DNA from: Halapricum desulfuricans
Lineage (GTDB): Archaea; Halobacteriota; Halobacteria; Halobacteriales; Haloarculaceae
Assembly (NCBI RefSeq): GCF_017094465.1
Contig: NZ_CP064791.1
Coordinates: 2,635,658 to 2,699,657 of the forward strand
Reading direction: 5' to 3'
Length of the DNA: 64,000 nucleotides
Of the stretch, positions 23,752 to 31,751 are shown piece after piece. Made by a program: the position numbers and the translations under genes. Below the pieces are notes generated by a model. It ran no database searches, was not told where the DNA came from, and was given only the letters and a program-made list of their open reading frames with translations. Each line of letters begins with the position of its first letter. Position 1 is the stretch's first letter.

Positions 23752-25418
23752 CAGGGCTGTCCGAGCGGGACGCGCTCGCCCTCGCTGTCGCCGCGGACCC
23801 AGACGTAGTCGTAGCCGTCCAGATAGAACGTCATCGGGCCGTCTTCCTCGAACTCGTAGTGGCCGGGGCCGAGCAGGTCGGCCGTCGCGCCCCACGGCAG
23901 ATCGGGGTCGATCGTCACCTCGCGGTACTCCCCAGAGAGGTTGTGCACCGTGATCAACACGGTGTCCTCGTACTCGGCGCGGAAGACCCAGACGTCGTCG
24001 GCGTCGACCGGGACCTGCCCGAACTCGCCCTGCCAGAGTTCCGAGCAGACCGATCGCGTGTGTGCGATGGCGGCGATCCGGTTGTACAGCGAGTAGGGTT
24101 CGCCGAGCTGGTCGGCGACGTTGATCTCCCGGTAGCTGAACTCGCCCTCGTCGATGACAGGGAGGATGAGATCATCGGAGTCGGCCGTCGAGAAGCCGGC
24201 GTTGCGGTCGTCGGACCACTGCATCGGCGTCCGAACCGGGTCACGCTCGTCGAGCGAGAGGTCCTCGCCCATACCGATCTCGTCGCCAGCGAGGATGACC
24301 GGCGAGCCCGGCAACGAGAACATAAGGCTATGAGCCATTGCGATCCGCTCGGGGTTGTTCTCGAAGATGCCGGCGGTCCGGCGGGCGTGACCGCGCTCGA
24401 AGATCCAGGCGTCCTCGTCGTCGGGATTGAACAGCTCCTTGGCGTGCCAGAACGCGTCGTCGGGCAGTTTCAGCAGGTTCAGCTCGTCGAAGTTCCGCAG
24501 GAAGTTCGCCCACTGGCCGTTCTCGAAGACGTCGTAGGGCAGGATATCGAACAGCCGCTCCAGGGGCCAGGTGTCCTCGATGCCCAGCGCGTACACCAGG
24601 TGTGCGTTGCCGACGAAGTTGAGCTGGAGGTCGAACTCGTCGCCGTCGCCGAAGTACTCGTCCAGCAGTTCGGGCTGATCGTCGGCCTCCGCCAGCAGGA
24701 CCGCATCCTCCTTCTTCTCGCGGACGGTCCGGTTGAGCCGTCGGAAGAGAGCGTGGGGATCATCGAGTTCGTGGCCGTCCTCGCCCTTCCGGAAGGTCAT
24801 CGGCGCGACGGCATCGACCCGGAAGCCGTCGACCCCCTGGTCGAGCCAGAACTCCAGGACGTCCTCGACCTCGGATTGAAGTTGTGGGTTGGCGATGTCG
24901 AGATCGGGCTGATAGTGATAGAACTGGTGGAAGTAGTGGGCGTCGGCGACCTCGTCGTAACTCCAGACGCCGTCCTCGTGCTCGGGGAAGATGTTGACCG
25001 TCGAGTAGGCCGACTCGGGGTCGTCGGTCCAGCAGTAGAACTCCCGGTACTTCGAATCGGGGTCCTCGCGGGCGCGCTGGAACCACTCGTGCTGGTCGGA
25101 GGTGTGGTTAAATATCATGTCGATCAGCACGCGGATGTCCCGGTCGTGGGCCGCCTCGACGACAGCCCGGAAGTCCTCTAAGGTCCCCAGGCGGTCGTCG
25201 ACGTCGTAGTGATCGGCCACGTCGTACCCGTTGTCCCGCATCGGACTCGGGTAGAAGGGCAGCAGCCAGATCGCGTCGACGCCGAGGCGATCGAGATAGT
25301 CCAGCCGCTGGCGGAGCCCCTCGAAGTCGCCCCAGCCGTCGCCGTCGCTGTCATAGAAGCGCTTGACGTCGAGCTCGTACAGTACGGCGTCCCGGAACCA
25401 CTCTGGCTGTTCGATCAT
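23751..25418 (-). CDS. Trehalose synthase-like GH13 enzyme with altered motif IV
   Basis: The 555-residue protein belongs to the maltose alpha-D-glucosyltransferase (TreS) group: WFRDAVLYELDVKRFYDSDGDGWGDFEGL at the start, region I IDMIFNHTSDQHEW, region II GVDGFRVDAVAPM with the nucleophile Asp, and region III LLAEADDQPE with the acid Glu. Region IV reads LRNFDELNLL; nearly all GH13 enzymes, including the paralogue at 27422, have NHDE here. The conserved histidine is thus replaced by Phe (codon TTC), which should affect binding at subsite -1. TreS turns maltose into trehalose; this copy may be weakened, altered or specialised. An operator-like site lies at 25439-25454. Downstream of the alpha-glucosidase gene on the same strand. 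Confidence 0.8.
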   Translation of the reverse strand: MIEQPEWFRDAVLYELDVKRFYDSDGDGWGDFEGLRQRLDYLDRLGVDAIWLLPFYPSPMRDNGYDVADHYDVDDRLGTLEDFRAVVEAAHDRDIRVLIDMIFNHTSDQHEWFQRAREDPDSKYREFYCWTDDPESAYSTVNIFPEHEDGVWSYDEVADAHYFHQFYHYQPDLDIANPQLQSEVEDVLEFWLDQGVDGFRVDAVAPMTFRKGEDGHELDDPHALFRRLNRTVREKKEDAVLLAEADDQPELLDEYFGDGDEFDLQLNFVGNAHLVYALGIEDTWPLERLFDILPYDVFENGQWANFLRNFDELNLLKLPDDAFWHAKELFNPDDEDAWIFERGHARRTAGIFENNPERIAMAHSLMFSLPGSPVILAGDEIGMGEDLSLDERDPVRTPMQWSDDRNAGFSTADSDDLILPVIDEGEFSYREINVADQLGEPYSLYNRIAAIAHTRSVCSELWQGEFGQVPVDADDVWVFRAEYEDTVLITVHNLSGEYREVTIDPDLPWGATADLLGPGHYEFEEDGPMTFYLDGYDYVWVRGDSEGERVPLGQP

Positions 25419-25438
25419 GGTTATCCTAGTTCCCTATT

Positions 25439-25454
25439 TACTATGGCTGTTGTT
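25439..25454. promoter_or_regulatory. Weak TACAAC-N4-GTTGTA-type operator (TreS-like gene at 25418)
   Basis: On the plus strand TACTATGGCTGTTGTT keeps the TAC and TGTTGT ends and matches the reverse complement of the consensus at 11 of 16 positions. It lies 21 bp upstream of the minus-strand start, next to a TATA-like ATTTAA at about 25453-25460. Confidence 0.4.
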
Positions 25455-25494
25455 AAATCATTCGGGCCGATGAGTACTGAGGCGTGAAACGGAG

Positions 25495-27174
25495 CTAGAG
25501 ACCGTAGACGCGTGCCTCGTACGGCCGAAGCGTCGCCTCCCCGAAGCCGGACGCGTCGTCGTAGTTCGAGAGCAGGAGCGTCGCGTCGTCGGTCGACAGC
25601 GACGCCGACGGCGCGAACGACTCGTCCTCGTCGCTCCAGTTCAACACGACCAGCACGCGCTCCTCGCCGAGGGTCCGGGTGAACACGTACAGCGGATCCG
25701 GCGTCTCGAGGAGGTCGTACTCGCCGTAGACGAGCACGTCCGAGCTCGAGCGCAACTCGATCAACTCGCGGTAGTAATGCCAGACGGACGACTCCGCCGA
25801 GCGGGCGGCCGCGACGTTGATCTCGGGATACCGCGCGTTGACTTTGATCCAGGGCTCGCCGTCGGTGAACCCGGCGTTTTCCTCGTCCGACCACTGCATC
25901 GGCGTTCTGGCGTGATCGCGCGAGCGGTAGTTCACGGCCTCGCGGATCTCCTCGTAGCTGTCTATCTCCCCGTTTTCGAGCAGCAACTCGACCGGCTGGC
26001 GCGTGTCGACGTCTCTGACCTCCGAGAGGGACGCGAAGTCGGCGTTGGTCATACCGATCTCCTGGCCCTGGTAGACGTACGGCGTCCCCTTGAGGGTGAA
26101 CAGGAGCGTCCCGAGCATCGTCGCGGACTCGTAGCGGTAGGTCTCGTCGTCGCCAAAGCGGGAGACAACCCGCGGCTGGTCGTGATTCTCCCAGTAGAGG
26201 CCGTCCCAGCTGGTCTCATCGAGGCCGGTCTGCCACTCGCCGAAGATCTCCTTGAACTCCGAGACCGACCACTCGCCGATGTCCCACCGACCCTCCGGGC
26301 CGAAGTCCAGGAACATATGATCGAAGTGAAACGCCATGTTCAACCCGTCGCCATCCGCGCCGAGGTACGCGTTGGCCTCTTCGACGTCGAGATCAACCAT
26401 CTCGGCGACGGTCATCACGTCGTAGTTCGCGAACGTCTCCTCGTACAGTTCCCGCAGGTACTCGTGGATCCGCGGCCCGTTGACGAAGTGTTCGCCCCCG
26501 GTCGGATAGGTATCGACCTCGCCGTCGGGATACCCCTCGGGCTTGGAGGGGAGGTTGATCACGTCCAGCCGGAAGCCGTCGATGCCGCGATCGAGCCACC
26601 AGTTGACAGTCTCGTAGAGGGACTCGCGGACCTCGGGGTTGCGCCAGTTGAGGTCGGGCTGTTTCTCGTCGAACAGGTGGAGATACCACGCCTCCCGGAC
26701 CTCGTCGTAGCTCCAGGCCGACCCGCCGAAAAACGACCCCCAGTTGTTCGGCGGGTCATCGGGTTCGCCCTCGACCCAGTGGTAGTAGTCCTCGTACCCG
26801 CCTTCCTCGCGGCGCGAGCGCTGGAACCACTCGTGTTCGTCGGAGGTGTGGTTCAACACCATGTCCATGACGAGCTTGATATCGCGCTCGTGGAGGGCGT
26901 CCCGCAGTCGCTCCCAGTCGTCCATCGTCCCCATCTCGTCCATGATCGAGCGGTACTCCCGGATGTCGTAGCCGTTGTCGGCGTTGGGCGAGTCGTAGAC
27001 CGGACAGAGCCAGACCACGTCGATCCCCAGCTCGTCGAGATAATCGACCTTCTCGACGATCCCGGGGATGTCGCCGACGCCGTCGCCGTCGCTGTCGTTG
27101 AAACTACGCGGGTAGATCTGGTAGACGACCGCTTCTTTCCACCAGGAACGATCGATCTCGTCGCTAGCAATCAT
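25495..27174 (-). CDS. Oligo-1,6-glucosidase / alpha-glucosidase (GH13)
   Basis: The ATG at 27174 (MIASDEIDRSWWKEAVVYQ) gives 559 residues. It has the full oligosaccharide alpha-glucosidase pattern: YQIYPRSFNDSDGDGVGDIPG, VMDMVLNHTSDEHEWF, QPDLNWRNPEVR, GFRLDVINLPSK with nucleophile Asp, VAEMVD with acid Glu, and YWENHDQPRVVSRFG with the third Asp. The residue after the nucleophile is Val, which in this subfamily goes with preference for alpha-1,6 links (isomaltase type), while maltases have Thr. No signal peptide, so it cleaves imported oligosaccharides inside the cell. It is divergent from the TreS-like gene at 27422, and both starts carry operator-like sites. Confidence 0.9.
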   Translation of the reverse strand: MIASDEIDRSWWKEAVVYQIYPRSFNDSDGDGVGDIPGIVEKVDYLDELGIDVVWLCPVYDSPNADNGYDIREYRSIMDEMGTMDDWERLRDALHERDIKLVMDMVLNHTSDEHEWFQRSRREEGGYEDYYHWVEGEPDDPPNNWGSFFGGSAWSYDEVREAWYLHLFDEKQPDLNWRNPEVRESLYETVNWWLDRGIDGFRLDVINLPSKPEGYPDGEVDTYPTGGEHFVNGPRIHEYLRELYEETFANYDVMTVAEMVDLDVEEANAYLGADGDGLNMAFHFDHMFLDFGPEGRWDIGEWSVSEFKEIFGEWQTGLDETSWDGLYWENHDQPRVVSRFGDDETYRYESATMLGTLLFTLKGTPYVYQGQEIGMTNADFASLSEVRDVDTRQPVELLLENGEIDSYEEIREAVNYRSRDHARTPMQWSDEENAGFTDGEPWIKVNARYPEINVAAARSAESSVWHYYRELIELRSSSDVLVYGEYDLLETPDPLYVFTRTLGEERVLVVLNWSDEDESFAPSASLSTDDATLLLSNYDDASGFGEATLRPYEARVYGL

Positions 27175-27191
27175 AGCGGAACGTAGAGATT

Positions 27192-27207
27192 TACAATACT
27201 TGTAGTT
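27192..27207. promoter_or_regulatory. TACAAC-N4-GTTGTA-type operator (alpha-glucosidase gene)
   Basis: TACAATACTTGTAGTT matches the consensus at 12 of 16 positions and also contains TACAA-TAC-TTGTA as a perfect inverted repeat (27192-27204). It is 17 bp upstream of the minus-strand start at 27174, probably over the transcription start. Confidence 0.5.
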
Positions 27208-27350
27208 TACTCCGTGGATGATAGATGGGGCTATCGGTCGAGACGGGAACGCCGACATCGAGAGCGTGCCCCTTAGCAGTGAGAGGGTCCGGAGCTATTC
27301 GCCGCAAAGACAGGACTGCGCCGGCGTTTCGCAGACGGCACGCCCAGCCA

Positions 27351-27378
27351 TGAGTTGAGAATACAACTCATGTTGTAT
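27351..27378. promoter_or_regulatory. Overlapping palindromes with TACAAC-N4-GTTGTA core (gene at 27422)
   Basis: ATACAAC-TCAT-GTTGTAT at 27361-27378 is an 18-nt inverted repeat with perfect 7-nt arms and contains the best palindromic form of the motif. It overlaps a second perfect inverted repeat, ATGAGTTG-N5-CAACTCAT (27351-27371). Both lie upstream of a TATA-like GATTTATGTA (27387-27396), a position that would suit activation rather than repression of the gene at 27422. Confidence 0.65.
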
Positions 27379-27421
27379 ATCACTGCGATTTATGTAGGAG
27401 GGCACAATAGTTAGCCTAACA

Positions 27422-29083
27422 ATGGGTTCCACGACGGGCTGGCACGAGGATGCGGTCATCTATTCGCTGGACGTGAAGACGTTCAACGACAGCGACGGCG
27501 ACGGCTGGGGCGATTTCCAGGGGCTGATCGACCGGCTGGGCTATCTCGACGAGCTCGGGGTCGACTGTCTGTGGGTGCGGCCGTTCTTCCCGAGTCCGCT
27601 CCGGGACAACGGCTACGACGTCGCTGACTACTACGGCGTGGACTCACGGCTCGGATCGCTCGGGGACGTCCGGGAGTTCGTCGAGCGCGCCCACGACCGC
27701 GGGATCCGCGTACTGACGGACATGGTGTTCAACCACACCTCCACCGACCACGAGTGGTTCCAGCGCGCCCGCCGGGACCCCAACTCAAAGTACCACGATT
27801 ACTATCTCTGGACGGAACACCCCGAGGAGGCGTATTCACACCCTAACATCTTCCCCGACCACGAGGACGGGGTCTGGACCTACGACGAAGTCGCCGGGAA
27901 GTACTACTACCACCAGTTCTACGGCCACCAGCCAGATCTCAACATCGCCAACCCCGCCGTCCGCGAGGAGATCCACGATGTCCTGCGATTCTGGCTCGAT
28001 ATCGGCGTCGACGGCTTCCGGATCGACGCCGCGCATCCGATGATGCATCCGAAGGGGCACAACGCCATCTCCGTCGCGGAGGGGATGGGTATCTTCGAGG
28101 AGATGAAGCGGGTCGTCCGTGAACAGAAAGAGGACGCGATCCTGCTGGCGGAGGCCGACGACCAGCCCGACCAGCTCGACGAGTACTTCGCCGGCGGCGA
28201 GGGGTTCGACATGCTCTTCGATTTCGTGACCAACCAGCACCTCGTGTACGCCGTCGCGGTCAAGGACATGTGGCCGCTGTACCGTGCGAACGAACTGCTG
28301 CCGGACGTTTCGGGCGTCGGCCAGTGGGCGAACTTCCTGCGCAACCACGACGAGTTCAACCTCCTGAAGCTCCCCCACGAGGCGTTCGAACACGCCCGCG
28401 AGTTCTTCGGCGACGACGAGGGCGACTCCTGGATCTTCGGGCGGGGCCACCGGCTGCGGCTGGCTGATCTGTACGCGGGCGACCACGACCGCATCGCGAT
28501 GGCTCACAGCCTCATGTTCTCGATCCGCGGGTCGCCGGTCATCCTGGCCGGCGACGAGATCGGTATGGGATCGGACCTCTCACTCGACGAGCGCGAGTCA
28601 GTCAGAACGCCGATGCAGTGGTCGGACGGGACGAACGCCGGCTTCTCGACGGCTGACCCCGAGGCCTGTTACAACCCGGTCATCGACGAGGGTGCGTTCA
28701 GCTACCGGGAGATTAACGTCGCAGATCAGTTGAACGATCCCGACTCGCTGCTCGAACGGATCAAACGCCTAATCGACGCCCGGACGATGTGTACCGAGAT
28801 CGGCCACGGCGACTACCACATCGTCGACGTCGAGCCCAAGGAGGTGTTCGTCCACCGGATGGACCACCGCAACACCGTGCTGATGGCCGCCCACAACAGC
28901 GCCACGGAACCACGGACGGTTACCGCGAGCTTCGAAGTACCGCCGGCGGCCGCGACGGACATCGTCGGCCCCGGCGAGTACGAAATGGCGGACGGGGAGA
29001 TCACCTTCGAACTCGACGCCTGTGACTACGTGTGGGTCCGTGGCGACAAACGCGGCGAGCGCGTCCCGCTGGGCGAGCCGTGA
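27422..29083 (+). CDS. Trehalose synthase-like GH13 enzyme
   Basis: The 553-residue protein is a paralogue of the one at 23751-25418. It has WHEDAVIYSLDVKTFNDSDGDGWGDFQGL, region I TDMVFNHTSTDHEW, region II GVDGFRIDAAHPM (nucleophile Asp), region III LLAEADDQPD (acid Glu) and an intact region IV FLRNHDEFNLL. Conserved RTPMQWSDGTNAGFS and DLSLDE segments match maltose/trehalose-interconverting GH13 enzymes, although hydrolysis of alpha-glucosides is also possible. The ATG at 27422 lies about 30 bp from the TATA-like box, so the transcript is almost leaderless. T5 at 29091-29095 just after the stop may be the terminator. Confidence 0.85.
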   Translation: MGSTTGWHEDAVIYSLDVKTFNDSDGDGWGDFQGLIDRLGYLDELGVDCLWVRPFFPSPLRDNGYDVADYYGVDSRLGSLGDVREFVERAHDRGIRVLTDMVFNHTSTDHEWFQRARRDPNSKYHDYYLWTEHPEEAYSHPNIFPDHEDGVWTYDEVAGKYYYHQFYGHQPDLNIANPAVREEIHDVLRFWLDIGVDGFRIDAAHPMMHPKGHNAISVAEGMGIFEEMKRVVREQKEDAILLAEADDQPDQLDEYFAGGEGFDMLFDFVTNQHLVYAVAVKDMWPLYRANELLPDVSGVGQWANFLRNHDEFNLLKLPHEAFEHAREFFGDDEGDSWIFGRGHRLRLADLYAGDHDRIAMAHSLMFSIRGSPVILAGDEIGMGSDLSLDERESVRTPMQWSDGTNAGFSTADPEACYNPVIDEGAFSYREINVADQLNDPDSLLERIKRLIDARTMCTEIGHGDYHIVDVEPKEVFVHRMDHRNTVLMAAHNSATEPRTVTASFEVPPAAATDIVGPGEYEMADGEITFELDACDYVWVRGDKRGERVPLGEP

Positions 29084-29122
29084 TCCCACTGTTTTTACCG
29101 TGAGCATGCGAACGCGTCGCGC

Positions 29123-29585
29123 ATGTCGGGGGACAATGCAGTACCACTCGAATCGATCGCCAGCCTCCCGGAGTTCTACAGGCGGAGCAGGCCGAGTGCC
29201 TCGGGGTCGTACGGAAATCGAAGATTTCCGTGATGGGCGTGGGACGAAGTCCCACGAACCTGCGAACGGCGCAAGCGCCGTGAGCAGATGACGAGAATCG
29301 GAGATTCTCGAACCACTTGACCCCGGAGCAGTTCACCATCAGACCATCTCGCCGGACGGCTCACAGGTCGCGTTCTACTACGACGAGAACGGCCGTAACG
29401 AACTGTATCTGCTCGATCGAACAGGCCCGGCTGTTCCGTGACGCGACGTGGTGGATCGGGGCTGGGTCGACGGCGAGGAGTACGAGTACGTGGAACTCGG
29501 CGAGGAAGGACACGGCTCGACGGACATCCAGCAGAAGATCCGCGCGTTCGAACACCTGAGCGACTACCTGCGTCGGCGGCTGTAG
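29123..29585 (+). pseudogene. Decayed S9 family (prolyl oligopeptidase-type) peptidase gene
   Basis: Three fragments of one peptidase remain. MSGDNAVPLESIASLPEFY starts at 29123 and soon runs into a stop. A beta-propeller piece, TISPDGSQVAFYYDENGRNE followed by LYLLD, is at about 29339-29420 and ends at TGA 29439-29441. The normal C-terminus, with DRGWVDGEEYEYVELGEEGH and the tail SDYLRRRL, is at about 29446-29585; its GEEGHGS holds the catalytic His. Roughly 500 residues including the Ser and Asp of the triad are missing, and hairpin-rich DNA (29212-29310) fills the first break. An intact S9 peptidase is about 600-700 residues. The gene is dead. Confidence 0.8.
29212..29310. repeat. Array of four short hairpins inside the peptidase remnant
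   Basis: Four near-perfect stem-loops occur within 99 bp: CGGAAATC-GAA-GATTTCCG (29212-29230), CGTGGGAC-GAA-GTCCCACG (29238-29256), ACGGCGC-AA-GCGCCGT (29266-29281) and CGAGAATC-GGA-GATTCTCG (29292-29310). Stems are 7-8 bp and loops 2-3 nt, mostly GAA/GGA. The stems differ in sequence while the layout is the same. The array splits the S9 peptidase remnant. Confidence 0.85.
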
Positions 29586-29644
29586 GCGTCTCCGACAGCG
29601 CCGGCAGAAAACGCGGTGACCGAGAGTTCGCACCGGACGACTGA

Positions 29645-30772
29645 TCAGGCGATTTTGTGCGTGATAGCTTGCCCTCTGTCCGTATCGAAGAGGTGGATGT
29701 TCTGCTGATCGAAGACGACCTCGATGTCTTCGCCCTCATGGATATCGGTCTGTGGATCCAGATTGAGGAGCAACTGTCCCTCCCCGCGGCCTTCGACGTT
29801 GGCTTCGACGTCCTCATCGAGGAGTAGATAGGCGAAGACCTCGTCGCCCATCGGTTCGAGGACGTCGACTGTCGCGCCGATCGTGCGGGTCGGCTCGTTG
29901 GCCTCCTCGCGGTCCCGGGCGAGATAGACATCCTCGGGCCGGACGCCCAGCGTCAGGTTCTGTCCGGGCGTGATGTCGTTGGCGGCGGGATCGAACGAGA
30001 TATCGATGAACTCCGAGTCGAAGCCGCTCTCGACGGCCTCCCCTTCGAAGAAGTTCATCGCGGGCGAGCCGATGAAGCTGGCGACGAACAGCTTGTCCGG
30101 TTCGTTGTAGCAGGTCAGCGGCGGATCGACCTGCTGGAGGTGGCCGTTGTCGATGACCGCGATGCGGTCGGACATGGTCATCGCCTGGGCCTGATCGTGG
30201 GTGACGTAGATGATCGTCGTGTCGAGCTCGCGGTGCAGTCGCTGGAGCTGTGTCCGCATGTGGATACGCAACTCGGCGTCCAGGTTCGCCAGCGGTTCGT
30301 CCATCAGGAACACGTCGGGTTCCCGGACGATCGCGCGTGCGATGGCGACGCGCTGGCGCTGCCCGCCGGACATCTCCGCCGGCATCCGGTCCATCATCCC
30401 TTCGAGCTGGACGACTTCGGCCGCCTGTTCGACGCGCTCTTCGATCTCGTCCTGGTCGTACTTCCGGAGGCGAAGCCCGAAGGAGATGTTGTCGTAGACG
30501 TCCATGTGCGGGAACAGCGCGATGTTCTGGAACACCATCGCGACCCCGCGGTCCTTCGGTGGGAGGTCCGTGACATCCCGACCACCGATGTACACCGACC
30601 CCTCGGTCGGCTGGGTGAGGCCGGCGATCGTCTCCATCGTCGTCGACTTGCCACAGCCCGACGGCCCGACGAGTGTGAGGAACTCGCCGTCCCTGATCTC
30701 CAGGTTCATGTCTTCGACTGCGATCTCGTTCCCGTACGCCTTCGTGACGTTTTCTAGTGTAACTGAAGCCAT
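29645..30772 (-). CDS. Sugar ABC transporter ATP-binding protein (MalK/UgpC type)
   Basis: The ATG at 30772 (MASVTLENVTKAYGNE) gives 375 residues. Walker A GPSGCGKST, Q-loop VFQNIALFPHM, signature MSGGQRQRVAIAR, Walker B VFLMDEPLANLD and the H-loop YVTHDQ are all present. The C-terminal third is the TOBE/MalK regulatory domain (LGVRPEDVYL). It energises the importer made by the genes upstream on the same strand (two permeases and a binding protein), with which it forms an operon; only 4 bp separate it from the permease gene. The ATPase sits on the cytoplasmic face of the membrane. Confidence 0.93.
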   Translation of the reverse strand: MASVTLENVTKAYGNEIAVEDMNLEIRDGEFLTLVGPSGCGKSTTMETIAGLTQPTEGSVYIGGRDVTDLPPKDRGVAMVFQNIALFPHMDVYDNISFGLRLRKYDQDEIEERVEQAAEVVQLEGMMDRMPAEMSGGQRQRVAIARAIVREPDVFLMDEPLANLDAELRIHMRTQLQRLHRELDTTIIYVTHDQAQAMTMSDRIAVIDNGHLQQVDPPLTCYNEPDKLFVASFIGSPAMNFFEGEAVESGFDSEFIDISFDPAANDITPGQNLTLGVRPEDVYLARDREEANEPTRTIGATVDVLEPMGDEVFAYLLLDEDVEANVEGRGEGQLLLNLDPQTDIHEGEDIEVVFDQQNIHLFDTDRGQAITHKIA

Positions 30773-30776
30773 AGCA

Positions 30777-31751
30777 TCACTCCTTGAGTCCGCCTTGTGT
30801 GAGTCCGCTGACGATCTTGTCCTGTGCGACGATAACCAGTATTGCGACCGGTAACACCGCGATGATGCTCGCTGCACCCATCACGTTGAACAACACCTCG
30901 TACTGACCCCGGAACGCGAGGATCCCTTCGAGCATCGGTCCCCAGTCTTCTGCCGCCCCGCTGGTCATCAGCGACGAGAAGAAGTACTCGTTGTAGACCG
31001 TGATGAACGTCAACACACCGGCGGTCGCGACGCCGGGGGCCGACAGTGGGGCGATCACCCGGAAGAGCGCGCCGACCCGGGTCGTCCCTTCGACGCGAGC
31101 GGCGTCCTCGAGGCCGTCCGGGATCTGCGAGTAGAACGTCATCAGGATGAAGATCGACAGTGGCAGATACAGCGCCGAGACGGGAATGATGATCGCGTAC
31201 GGCGTGTTGTACAGCGACCCGTCAGCCATCAGCGGCCGAAGCACGTCGAAGTTCGTGTTGAACAGCCGGTTCAGCGGGACGAAAAACGCCGCTGGCGGGA
31301 AAAAGGACACCACCAGCACGGCCAGCAGCATCACGTTCTTCCCGCGGAACTGGAGGCGGCCGAACACGTAGCCGGCGAGGCTCGCGACGAACAACACCAG
31401 CACTGTCGAGACGACCGCGATCAGGAAGCTGTTGAACAGGAACCGCTGGAATGGGACGCCGTATTCGAGGAACACGTCGACGAACACTCCCGGATTGAAC
31501 CCGCCGGGCGTGAGGACGCCGACCTGGTTGAGGTCGTTGCTCGGGGTGAGCGCCACCATGAGCAACCAGTAGAACGGGAACAGCGTCGTGACGAGGAAGA
31601 ATATCGTCGCGACGTAGAACGCGCTCTTGTAGGCTCGGTCGGGATTGGATATCATCCTGGCGGCCCAGGCCTCGACGACGCCCCGATCGAGCTCGGGCTC
31701 TTCGTCCATCTGTTCCTGTGCTGCCAGATCCGGGTGTTCCGAGTCGCTCAT
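30777..31751 (-). CDS. Sugar ABC transporter permease (MalG type)
   Basis: The 324-residue protein has six membrane helices after an acidic N-tail, with the EAA loop DGLEDAARVEGTTRVGALFRVIAPLSAPGVAT that docks on the ATPase. Helix-rich segments include FYVATIFFLVTTLFPFYWLLMVAL, FLIAVVSTVLVLFVASLAGYVFG and ASIIAVLPVAILVIVAQ. The start ATG overlaps the stop of the other permease gene by 4 bp, so the two are translationally coupled. It belongs to the carbohydrate uptake transporter-1 family. Confidence 0.92.
   Translation of the reverse strand: MSDSEHPDLAAQEQMDEEPELDRGVVEAWAARMISNPDRAYKSAFYVATIFFLVTTLFPFYWLLMVALTPSNDLNQVGVLTPGGFNPGVFVDVFLEYGVPFQRFLFNSFLIAVVSTVLVLFVASLAGYVFGRLQFRGKNVMLLAVLVVSFFPPAAFFVPLNRLFNTNFDVLRPLMADGSLYNTPYAIIIPVSALYLPLSIFILMTFYSQIPDGLEDAARVEGTTRVGALFRVIAPLSAPGVATAGVLTFITVYNEYFFSSLMTSGAAEDWGPMLEGILAFRGQYEVLFNVMGAASIIAVLPVAILVIVAQDKIVSGLTQGGLKE

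Noticed and set aside
29212..29310. Hairpin array as a CRISPR array
   Set aside because: The stems differ in sequence, there are no identical repeats with uniform spacers and no cas genes.
29176..29931. Minus-strand ORF of 251 codons over the peptidase remnant
   Set aside because: Ser/Arg-rich product running antisense through the remnant and into the ATPase gene; no start signal.
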